Assembly: GCA_013202725.1 (NCBI GenBank)
Contig: JABMRH010000254.1
Coordinates: 1 to 8,699, forward strand
Origin: Desulfobacteraceae bacterium
GTDB taxonomy: Bacteria; Desulfobacterota; Desulfobacteria; Desulfobacterales; ETH-SRB1
Direction: 5' to 3'
DNA: 8,699 bases
Shown: piece by piece, positions 1 to 4,973 of the stretch
Numbering within the stretch: position 1 is the stretch's first letter
Layout of the letters: every line of letters starts with the position of its first letter
The notes under the pieces: generated by a model
Seen by the model: only the letters and a program-made list of their open reading frames with translations
Told to the model about the DNA's origin: nothing
Database searches by the model: none
Translations under genes and position numbers: made by a program

Positions 1-739
1 CGGAACATATACAGGTGTTTTTACTTATATAAGGGAGCTTTTTGCCAGAACCGCCGAGGCCCGCATGAGGGGTTACAGGCCCGGCCGTTTTAGCTTTAAC
101 GTTAAGGGGGGCAGATGCGAGGCCTGCAATGGGGACGGTATCATAAAGATAGAGATGCATTTTCTGCCGGACGTTTATGTGGCATGTGATGTTTGCCGCG
201 GCAAAAGATACAACAGGGAGACCCTTGAAATCAGGTATAAGGGGAAAAATATTGCCGATATACTTGATATGACCGTGAACCAGGCTTTAAAATTTTTTGA
301 AAATATTGGCAATATCAAATCAAAGCTAAAGACTCTGGTGGATGTAGGCATTGGGTATATTCATATAGGCCAGCCGGCCACAACTCTTTCAGGCGGCGAA
401 GCACAGCGTGTCAAGCTGTCGCGTGAGCTTAGTAAAAGAGGCACCGGAAAAACCGTCTATATCCTTGATGAACCAACTACAGGGCTTCATGTTGATGACA
501 TAAAGAAGCTTCTTAATGTGTTAAGCAGACTTGTGGAATCCGGAAATACCGTGATCGTGATAGAGCATAACATGGATGTAATAAAGACCGCCGACCATAT
601 CATCGATTTAGGCCCTGAAGGTGGGGATGAAGGCGGCTATATTGTAGGATGCGGCGCTCCTGAAAAGATCGCAGATATTAACGGGTCATATACCGGACAA
701 TTTTTAAAGAAGGTTCTGCGGCTAAATAGATCAAAATAA
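1..739 (+). CDS. uvrA: UvrABC excision nuclease subunit A, C-terminal part (5' truncated by window edge)
   Basis: This is the C-terminal quarter of UvrA, the DNA-damage-sensing ABC ATPase that loads UvrB in nucleotide excision repair. The reading frame is open from base 2 with no start, so the gene begins outside the window; about 245 of the family's usual ~940 residues are visible. The visible part opens with GTYTGVF and RGYRPGRFSFNVKGG. It then has the C-terminal zinc module C-x2-C-x19-C-x2-C (fragment residues 39, 42, 62, 65), the ABC signature LSGGEAQRVKLS (about 129-140), Walker B with D-loop YILDEPTTGLH (about 153-163) and the switch histidine in VIVIEHNMD (His189). All expected catalytic and zinc residues of this half are intact. 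It is convergent with the minus-strand atp genes and ends at TAA immediately before a strong terminator hairpin. Identification is certain; only the missing 5' end limits it. Confidence 0.98.
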   Translation, partial: GTYTGVFTYIRELFARTAEARMRGYRPGRFSFNVKGGRCEACNGDGIIKIEMHFLPDVYVACDVCRGKRYNRETLEIRYKGKNIADILDMTVNQALKFFENIGNIKSKLKTLVDVGIGYIHIGQPATTLSGGEAQRVKLSRELSKRGTGKTVYILDEPTTGLHVDDIKKLLNVLSRLVESGNTVIVIEHNMDVIKTADHIIDLGPEGGDEGGYIVGCGAPEKIADINGSYTGQFLKKVLRLNRSK

Positions 740-779
740 AACAGGGTTGTTGCCTTTAAAAAGCAACAACCCTGTTTTT
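738..779. terminator. Bidirectional intrinsic terminator between uvrA and atpE
   Basis: A perfect 13-bp stem (741-753 with 763-775) is extended by A:T pairs at 738-740/776-778 and closes a 9-base loop. On the plus strand the stem runs into a T-tract (775-779) just after the uvrA stop. On the minus strand it runs into TTTT (741-738), followed by further T-rich sequence, after the atpE stop. It therefore fits Rho-independent termination in both directions for the two convergent genes. Confidence 0.92.
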
Positions 780-801
780 GTTGATTTGTTTGTCTATGTT
801 T

Positions 802-1089
802 TTAGTGACCAGCGCCAAACAGCGCAGCGATCGCACTTGCCTGTGGATGCGCATAGATAAGAATCAGTGCGACGACCAGAGTATAAATCGTCAGAGATTC
901 GATCAAAGCGAGACCGATTAGCATGGTAACCGTAACCTTGCCTGATGATTCAGGATTTCTTGCAATACCCTCAACAGCGGATCTTATACTAATACCCATT
1001 CCAATACTGCCACCAAAAGCTGAAATTGCAATCCCAAAACCAGCAGCGAACACACTCACAATAAAAAATTGTAATGCACTTGCTTCCAT
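802..1089 (-). CDS. atpE: F-type ATP synthase subunit c (Fo proteolipid)
   Basis: This 95-residue protein is the membrane ring subunit of the Fo rotor, carrying the coupling ion between the half channels of subunit a. It is a two-helix hairpin: TM1 about residues 7-31, a polar loop with the family signature RNPE (44-47), and TM2 about 52-79. The ion-binding carboxylate is Glu64 in GLALIESLTIY. Ser65 and Tyr69 match two residues of the sodium-type signature, but the usual TM1 glutamine is Met31 and the Thr after the Ser is Leu66, so proton use is more likely than sodium (inference). The ATG is fixed by a perfect AGGAGGT ribosome site 8 bases upstream. It is the last gene of the Fo group, 101 bp after atpB, and ends before a terminator. 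Confidence 0.97.
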   Translation of the reverse strand: MEASALQFFIVSVFAAGFGIAISAFGGSIGMGISIRSAVEGIARNPESSGKVTVTMLIGLALIESLTIYTLVVALILIYAHPQASAIAALFGAGH

Positions 1090-1097
1090 AAAATTCT

Positions 1098-1104
1098 ACC
1101 TCCT
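1098..1104 (-). promoter_or_regulatory. Strong Shine-Dalgarno site of atpE
   Basis: AGGAGGT on the minus strand lies 8 bases before the atpE ATG. It is the strongest ribosome binding site in the window, consistent with subunit c being needed in many copies per complex. Confidence 0.85.
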
Positions 1105-1118
1105 TTTAAAGATATTAT

Positions 1119-1159
1119 ATTTGCTTCTTCCATTTTTCCCATAAAAAGTAAAAGCAAAT
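1119..1159 (-). repeat. Inverted repeat in the atpB-atpE spacer
   Basis: ATTTGCTT (1119-1126) and AAGCAAAT (1152-1159) are perfect 8-base inverted arms with a 25-base spacer, in the 101-bp gap between atpB and atpE and just upstream of the atpE ribosome site. In mRNA they could form a weak hairpin that insulates or stabilises the atpE message. There is no terminator-like T-tract on the minus strand. The function is unproven. Confidence 0.35.
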
Positions 1160-1190
1160 TTTGTTCTAAATTATTAATGCCCGTTGTATG

Positions 1191-1880
1191 TTAATGAGCA
1201 TGTTCCATTGCGCCGCTGAAATACATAATTGAAAGCAAAAAGAATACAAACGCCTGAATAAAGCAAACAAAAATACCAAGCACCATCATCGGCAATGGAG
1301 CAAAGAAAAGACCTGCAAGCATAAAAAGAATTGTCAAAATTATTTCTTTACCCATTATGTTTCCGAAAAGCCGGAAAGAAAGCGACAGGATACGGGCAAG
1401 ATGGCCGATGATTTCGATGAGAAGTATAATAGGAATCATCCACCATACAGGTCCTAAGAAGTGTTTGATATATTTTATGCCATGGAATTTGATCCCTAAG
1501 ATATGGGTAAAAATAACCACCGTGAGCGCACAAGAAGCGGTTGTATTCAAGTTGGCCGTTGGTGGAAAAAGACCGGGCATAAGTCCCATCAGGTTTGATA
1601 CAAGAATATAAAGAAATACGGTCCCAGTCATAGGGAGAAGAAATCTGCCTTGTTCCCCGGTAATATCGACCATAAACTCTTCCATTCCAGAGATGATGAT
1701 TTCAAGTAAGTTCTGTCCTTTTGTTGGAATCATGCTTATGCCTTTGGTTCCAATAGCACCAAGAACAATCAGTATAATCATGGCTACCCACGAATGAATT
1801 ACGTGTGGATATGCGTGGGCAAAATGTCCCAGACCGATCAACTCAAACAACTTGACAAAAACTAAGTAGGGATGTTCCAC
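1191..1880 (-). CDS. atpB: F-type ATP synthase subunit a (GTG start)
   Basis: This is the stator membrane subunit that provides the ion half channels next to the c ring. The GTG at 1880 is chosen because AAGGAGG lies 9 bases upstream and the preceding gene stops one base before it; the longer in-frame extension to 1931 overlaps atpI and has no such support. The product is 229 residues with about five or six membrane helices. The family core is clear: LIEIIGHLARILSLSFRLFGN carries the essential arginine (Arg170, E. coli R210), with Glu156, Glu179 and Gln209 aligning to E. coli E196, E219 and Q252. Asn96 lies in the conserved VSNLMGLMPG segment. Position 178, next to Glu179, is Lys where many homologues have His or Gly; Gly202 aligns with E. 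coli H245. Translationally coupled to atpI, followed by atpE. Confidence 0.97.
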   Translation of the reverse strand: MEHPYLVFVKLFELIGLGHFAHAYPHVIHSWVAMIILIVLGAIGTKGISMIPTKGQNLLEIIISGMEEFMVDITGEQGRFLLPMTGTVFLYILVSNLMGLMPGLFPPTANLNTTASCALTVVIFTHILGIKFHGIKYIKHFLGPVWWMIPIILLIEIIGHLARILSLSFRLFGNIMGKEIILTILFMLAGLFFAPLPMMVLGIFVCFIQAFVFFLLSIMYFSGAMEHAH

Positions 1881-1881
1881 C

Positions 1882-2274
1882 TTAAATTGCCTCCTTGAAA
1901 AAAAGTTTTTTAAATTCGCACATGGTTGCAAGGGTTATACTGACAACCACGATCGAAAGACCGATAAAAAGGCCGATTGGATCTACATAGCGCCTTGATA
2001 TAAGAACAAATATTATTAAAGCGCTCACAATGAATCGTATATAATATTTGGATAGAACCACCCAGAGAGAAGCAAGATGAGGCGGGGTAAGCGCTTTTTT
2101 AAGTGTGCGGTATAATAAATGGAAGTTTATTGTAACAATCAGGCCGCCAAATATAATGCCCATAGCAAAATGGGGCGGCGAAAGGATAAGACCGACTATG
2201 CTTGCAACTGAAAACAGGATCCAGTTTGTCAGGACAACAAATTTTAAGATTCGTTGTTGAATTTTCACAATCAA
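1882..2274 (-). CDS. atpI: ATP synthase subunit I (AtpI-like assembly factor)
   Basis: This small hydrophobic protein of about 130 residues has four predicted membrane helices (about 12-31, 36-55, 77-94, 98-117). Position and topology match the ATP-synt_I family, which in other bacteria helps c-ring assembly or, with AtpZ, has been linked to Mg2+/Ca2+ supply (established for a few species only). The start is uncertain: TTG at 2274 and GTG at 2268 are both in frame with no clear ribosome site, and a 9-base direct repeat (TTTCACAAT on the plus strand, 2263-2271 and 2277-2285) covers the area. It begins about 10 bases after atpZ and ends one base before the atpB GTG, so coupled translation is likely. 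Sequence in this family diverges fast, so the call rests partly on context. Confidence 0.85.
   Translation of the reverse strand: MIVKIQQRILKFVVLTNWILFSVASIVGLILSPPHFAMGIIFGGLIVTINFHLLYRTLKKALTPPHLASLWVVLSKYYIRFIVSALIIFVLISRRYVDPIGLFIGLSIVVVSITLATMCEFKKLFFKEAI
1890..1896 (-). promoter_or_regulatory. Shine-Dalgarno site that sets the atpB GTG start
   Basis: AAGGAGG on the minus strand sits inside the 3' end of atpI, 9 bases before GTG at 1880. It decides in favour of the short form of subunit a over an upstream ATG at 1931. Confidence 0.85.
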
Positions 2275-2284
2275 TATTTCACAA

Positions 2285-2503
2285 TTAATATTTTCGGGTC
2301 TTTTTTATCGCAAGACCGATATTTCTATATCCTGCAGCGATTCCCAATCCAAGAAAAATAAATGTACACCACGGGGTTGTATCAAAGCGTCTGTCAAGAT
2401 ACACCCCAACAGCAAGCCCGATAAAAATTGAGAGAGCTACCGACAGGCCAAGGCTGCTGTAATATGCTAATTCCCTTATTGAGCGTTTGGTTTCTCTTTT
2501 CAT
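2285..2503 (-). CDS. atpZ: AtpZ/AtpI-family small Fo accessory membrane protein
   Basis: This is a 72-residue protein with a basic N-terminus (MKRETKRSIR) and a two-helix hairpin (about 13-36 and 44-66). Between the helices is the family motif G-x-YLDRRFDTTPW, followed by GLGIAAGYR. This matches the short F0F1-ATPase gene-1 (AtpZ) family that heads Fo gene groups in many bacteria; homologues form a membrane complex with AtpI in alkaliphilic Bacillus. ATG start; no strong ribosome site is visible in the upstream bases. It is the first gene of the Fo group, after a 141-bp gap containing a candidate promoter. The family assignment is secure; the precise role is not. Confidence 0.88.
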   Translation of the reverse strand: MKRETKRSIRELAYYSSLGLSVALSIFIGLAVGVYLDRRFDTTPWCTFIFLGLGIAAGYRNIGLAIKKTRKY

Positions 2504-2560
2504 GGGAAAGAAAGCGTAACCTGTAGCGACCTAAAAGGCAAGTCGATATCTTAATTAAAA

Positions 2561-2589
2561 TTTTTAACATAATATCACAATCAAGTCAA
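2561..2589 (-). promoter_or_regulatory. Candidate sigma-70-type promoter for the atpZIBE group
   Basis: On the minus strand TTGACT (2589-2584) is separated by 17 bases from TAAAAA (2566-2561), a 5/6 and 4/6 match to the -35 and -10 consensus. It sits in the AT-rich gap between pyrK and atpZ, giving a leader of roughly 50 bases. An alternative -10, TATTAT, overlaps the spacer. This is seen by eye only. Confidence 0.45.
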
Positions 2590-2621
2590 TGTAAAAATGA
2601 CGATTTATAAATGAACTTTTA

Positions 2622-2647
2622 TAATTTAGGCTGCAAAAACTAAATTA
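2622..2647. repeat. AT-rich inverted repeat at the pyrK stop codon
   Basis: TAATTTAG (2622-2629) and CTAAATTA (2640-2647) are perfect 8-base arms around a 10-base loop, and they include the pyrK stop codon. No T-tract follows on the minus strand, so it is at best a weak 3' hairpin rather than a clear intrinsic terminator. Confidence 0.4.
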
Positions 2648-3445
2648 CCAAATCTTAAGAGCGGTTGCATTAAAAACAGGCCCATCCACACAGGCGTGCA
2701 GGTATTTATCTAAACCTTTTTTGCTCTCAACAGCGCAACCAAGACAGGCCCCGATACCGCAGGCCATTATTGTTTCTATAGACACCTGACATGGCACGGC
2801 ATATCTTTCCGCAATTCGCGCAACAGAGCCGAGCATTGCAAAAGGGCCGCACGCACAAATGATATCCGGCGGGTTTTCTTTTATAGCTGTTTCAAGCAGG
2901 TCGGTAACAAGACCTTTTTCCCCTGAACTTCCATCGTCAGTGGCAATGCTTATAGTTATGTCAAGTTTTGAAAAGTCATCTTTGCACAGTATGTCATGCT
3001 TTGATCTTCCTCCAATAAACAGTCTGCATGTTGAAGGATCGGCTATTTTTGCCCGTAGTGATGAGGCCAGAAAAAACAAGGGGGCAACACCGATTCCGCC
3101 AGATACAATGAATATATGTTGATAGTTATTCGGAATTATAAAACCTCTGCCAAGCGGTCCAAGAATATCAAGATAATCTCCTTGCTTATATTTTGAGAGC
3201 TTTTCAGTACATCCTCCAACAACTTTGAAAAGCAGTTCAATGCCTTGTACGCGGCCGTTTGTAATAATAAGCCTGTGTATAGAAAAAGGGCGTGGAAGAA
3301 GTGAAGTGTTTTGCTTTGGCAGGTGAAGCATTATGAACTGGCCGGGTTTTGCCTTTGCATAACCATTATGGCACGTTAGGCCGATTCTAAAATATGAGGG
3401 GCCTACCTTTTTGTTAAATAAAACTTTAGCTTTTTCCTGAAGCAT
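2645..3445 (-). CDS. pyrK: Dihydroorotate dehydrogenase electron transfer subunit PyrK
   Basis: This 266-residue ferredoxin-reductase-like protein passes electrons from class 1B dihydroorotate dehydrogenase (PyrD) through FAD and a 2Fe-2S centre to NAD+. The N-terminal FAD domain carries LLPRPFSIHR (49-58). The NAD domain has SGGIGVAPL (115-123) and CACGP (197-201). The C-terminal cluster site is C-x4-C-x2-C-x14-C (Cys229, 234, 237, 252) within METIMACGIGAC-like and CVDGPVF context, typical of PyrK. The length is normal. The ATG lies inside the end of pgeF (20-bp overlap) and only a weak ribosome site is visible, so coupling is likely. No pyrD is present in the window, although the two are often adjacent. 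Related subunits of NfnAB or sulfhydrogenase share this fold; the cluster motif favours PyrK. Confidence 0.9.
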   Translation of the reverse strand: MLQEKAKVLFNKKVGPSYFRIGLTCHNGYAKAKPGQFIMLHLPKQNTSLLPRPFSIHRLIITNGRVQGIELLFKVVGGCTEKLSKYKQGDYLDILGPLGRGFIIPNNYQHIFIVSGGIGVAPLFFLASSLRAKIADPSTCRLFIGGRSKHDILCKDDFSKLDITISIATDDGSSGEKGLVTDLLETAIKENPPDIICACGPFAMLGSVARIAERYAVPCQVSIETIMACGIGACLGCAVESKKGLDKYLHACVDGPVFNATALKIW

Positions 3446-4217
3446 ATACCAAACCTATAACTGCTGCCGTTCTTTCTGTAGTTCCTTGTCCGCGAAAGGA
3501 AAAAAACAGGTTTGTATTACACTTTGTGCATATTTGACTTAAACAGATATTTTCAATTAAAACCCCTGCATTGCAGAGCTGGTCCAGGCTTAAGGACCAG
3601 AAATCAAAATGATCCGACCTGTCTTTATATTTCCACAACCTGTCGGGAATTTCAGTCTTATAATTGATAAATTCAGCGCAGCATGGGCCAAGAGAAGGGG
3701 ATATGCCCGCAATAATATGAGATGCATTACAGCCAAAAATATCGGTTATTATTTTTATTGTTTTGCCTATGATATTATTTATGCTTCCGCGCCATCCGCA
3801 ATGCACATTTGCAACCACGCGCCGTAAGGGATCATACATGAGCACGGCCTGGCAGTCAGCCACCTGAACTGTGAGAAATTTCTCCTGAATATCGGCGACC
3901 ATAGCGTCTCCGACAGCAGGTTTGCCAAAGGCCTTCTCAATGAGCGGAACATTGTTTTTTGAAAGTATCAATACATTTGTTTCATGTACCTGGTTTGCAA
4001 AGACAAGCTCGTTACCTCCCATGCATTTTGAAACAATCTGCCTGTTTTCCTTGACATCGCTGTCATTGTCACCAACTGAAAGGCTTACATTCAGGCTTTG
4101 ATAAGGGTTTTTGCTATGGCCGCAATTTTTTGTGAATATTCCATGCCGGATATCTGAAAATTCAGCAAGATTGGGAAACTGAAAAAATAAAATCCCATTT
4201 TTTTCTTTTAGAATCAT
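3426..4217 (-). CDS. pgeF: Laccase-domain (YfiH/YlmD) protein, peptidoglycan editing factor PgeF
   Basis: This is a 263-residue member of the multi-copper-oxidase-4 (DUF152) family. Despite its old name it is not a true laccase. Studied members act as zinc-dependent purine nucleoside phosphorylase/deaminase, and E. coli PgeF prevents misincorporated serine in peptidoglycan precursors. The family metal/active-site set is visible: His78 in ANQVHET, Cys122 in VADCQAVLMYD and His139 in NVHCGWRG. The GDAM segment (103-106), GISPSLGPCC (171-180) and the C-terminal CT..C..NLFFSFRGQG..ER segment also match. The start ATG has no visible ribosome site, but the N-terminus is of family length. It is the first gene after the palindromic element and overlaps pyrK by 20 bp. 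Confidence 0.92.
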   Translation of the reverse strand: MILKEKNGILFFQFPNLAEFSDIRHGIFTKNCGHSKNPYQSLNVSLSVGDNDSDVKENRQIVSKCMGGNELVFANQVHETNVLILSKNNVPLIEKAFGKPAVGDAMVADIQEKFLTVQVADCQAVLMYDPLRRVVANVHCGWRGSINNIIGKTIKIITDIFGCNASHIIAGISPSLGPCCAEFINYKTEIPDRLWKYKDRSDHFDFWSLSLDQLCNAGVLIENICLSQICTKCNTNLFFSFRGQGTTERTAAVIGLVYASGKS

Positions 4218-4232
4218 ACTGCAAATATTAAA

Positions 4233-4256
4233 ATGTGTTAAGTGTTAGGTGTTAGG
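4233..4256. repeat. Degenerate TGTTAGG direct repeats beside the palindrome
   Basis: TGTTAGG occurs twice in tandem (4243-4249, 4250-4256), preceded by the related TGTGTTAAG (4234-4242). G/T-rich telomere-like sequence of this kind faces the left end of the palindromic element; see the related C-rich tract on the other side. Confidence 0.5.
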
Positions 4257-4259
4257 TAT

Positions 4260-4450
4260 TGATGAATTCGCAAAAAGTTATTTGTGAGCGAGATTGAGCA
4301 GTTTTGGAAAAAGATTCAGATTGAGCCTGGCGTTAAAAATTGCAAGCTGTTTGAGGCCGTTAGGCCGAGTTCTTGCAATTTAGCCAGGATTAATCTGAAT
4401 CCCAAAAATGCTCACAGAGCGAACAAATCGTACTTTTTACGAATTCATCA
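4260..4450. repeat. 191-bp imperfect palindrome, MITE-like non-coding element
   Basis: The two ends are 19-bp inverted repeats with one mismatch (4260-4278 TGATGAATTCG.. and 4432-4450). Pairing continues inwards: 4281-4285/4423-4427, 4296-4307/4402-4413 (11 of 12), 4313-4331/4383-4401 (17 of 19), 4338-4346/4372-4380, with a GGCC-GTTA-GGCC core (4355-4366). Nearly the whole unit can fold into one hairpin on either strand. It has no convincing reading frame and fills most of the 276-bp rfaE2-pgeF gap. Terminal inverted repeats plus small size resemble a miniature inverted-repeat transposable element or a dispersed palindromic repeat. No clean target duplication was found, and mobility is inference since copy number cannot be seen here. 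Confidence 0.75.
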
Positions 4451-4471
4451 GGTGTGAATAATTAATCCGCC

Positions 4472-4497
4472 GAACCCAAAACCCCTGAACCCTTTAA
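4472..4497 (-). repeat. G-rich telomere-like tract downstream of rfaE2
   Basis: Read on the minus strand this is AAGGGTTCAGGGGTTTTGGG-like sequence, with GGGTTC present twice and three G-runs of three or four, directly after the rfaE2 stop. A shorter form with the same core (TCAGGGGTT, minus strand, 5780-5772) follows the comF stop. Possible degenerate intergenic repeat; no stem or T-tract of an intrinsic terminator is seen. Confidence 0.4.
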
Positions 4498-4973
4498 CAA
4501 TACATTTTAACAATCTTTTCAATGATCATGGATGTTGAAATATCGGAAACAAGGGCAACCCTTACCACCTTGCCGCCGTCAGCCTTTACAAAATCGGCCC
4601 CTATTATTTTATCTTCAGGCCAGTCCTCTCCCTTGACAAGAACATCCGGCTTTATTGCCTGAATCAGCTTTAAAGGGTCGGGCTCATCAAAAAAAACAAT
4701 ATAATCAACGCACCACAGGCCGGCAAGAACCTCCGCTCTTTGATCCTGGGGCATGATCGGCCTGTTTTTCACTTTGATTAATTTTATTGATTTATCGGAA
4801 TTTATGCCCACTACCAGGATTTCCCCTTCCGACCTTGCTGCCGCAAGATAACGCACATGACCGGCGTGCATGATATCAAAGCATCCGTTTGTAAAAACAA
4901 CCTGTTTGCCGGACCTGCGAAGAGGGTCTATTGTATTGATAAGCTCTTTTACCTTCACAATTTTAGAAATCAT
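4494..4973 (-). CDS. rfaE2: D-glycero-beta-D-manno-heptose 1-phosphate adenylyltransferase (stand-alone RfaE2/HldC type)
   Basis: This 159-residue nucleotidyltransferase transfers AMP from ATP to heptose 1-phosphate, the last activating step for the heptose of LPS inner core. It carries the cytidylyltransferase-fold signature TNGCFDIMHAGHVRYL (28-43, HxGH included), GINSD (57-61), KNRPIMPQDQRAEVLAGL (69-86), VLVKGEDW (111-118) and the C-terminal ISTSMIIEKI (145-154). It corresponds to the C-terminal domain of bifunctional HldE; the kinase domain (RfaE1) is absent, so the two are encoded separately. The ATG at 4973 is preferred because the family begins near KIV..KEL and AAAGGA lies upstream (4991-4986), though with a long spacer. 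An ATG at 4994 would add seven residues. It overlaps the upstream amidase gene by 11 bp. Confidence 0.93.
   Translation of the reverse strand: MISKIVKVKELINTIDPLRRSGKQVVFTNGCFDIMHAGHVRYLAAARSEGEILVVGINSDKSIKLIKVKNRPIMPQDQRAEVLAGLWCVDYIVFFDEPDPLKLIQAIKPDVLVKGEDWPEDKIIGADFVKADGGKVVRVALVSDISTSMIIEKIVKMYC

Noticed and set aside
802..1089. Calling the ATP synthase sodium-dependent
   Set aside because: Only part of the sodium signature is present (Glu, Ser, Tyr); the glutamine and threonine ligand positions are Met and Leu.
1054..1143. Possible small minus-strand peptide starting MGKMEEAN in the atpB-atpE spacer and overlapping the atpE start
   Set aside because: No ribosome site precedes it, it is under 30 codons, and it spans the atpE Shine-Dalgarno, so chance is the simpler explanation.
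1881..1931. N-terminal extension of subunit a to an ATG at 1931
   Set aside because: It overlaps atpI and lacks a ribosome site, while GTG at 1880 has a strong AAGGAGG at correct spacing and the family-like N-terminus.
3426..4217. Calling the YfiH-family gene a copper laccase or polyphenol oxidase
   Set aside because: The visible His/Cys set is that of the zinc-dependent purine nucleoside/PgeF family; no multicopper oxidase cupredoxin motifs are present.
4247..4455. AGGTGT on both sides of the palindrome as a target-site duplication
   Set aside because: The left copy is several bases away from the inverted-repeat end while the right copy overlaps it, so the geometry does not fit a transposition footprint.
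4218..4493. CRISPR array or structured RNA gene in the largest intergenic gap
   Set aside because: There are no regularly spaced direct repeats with unique spacers, and the structure is a single long inverted repeat rather than a known RNA fold.
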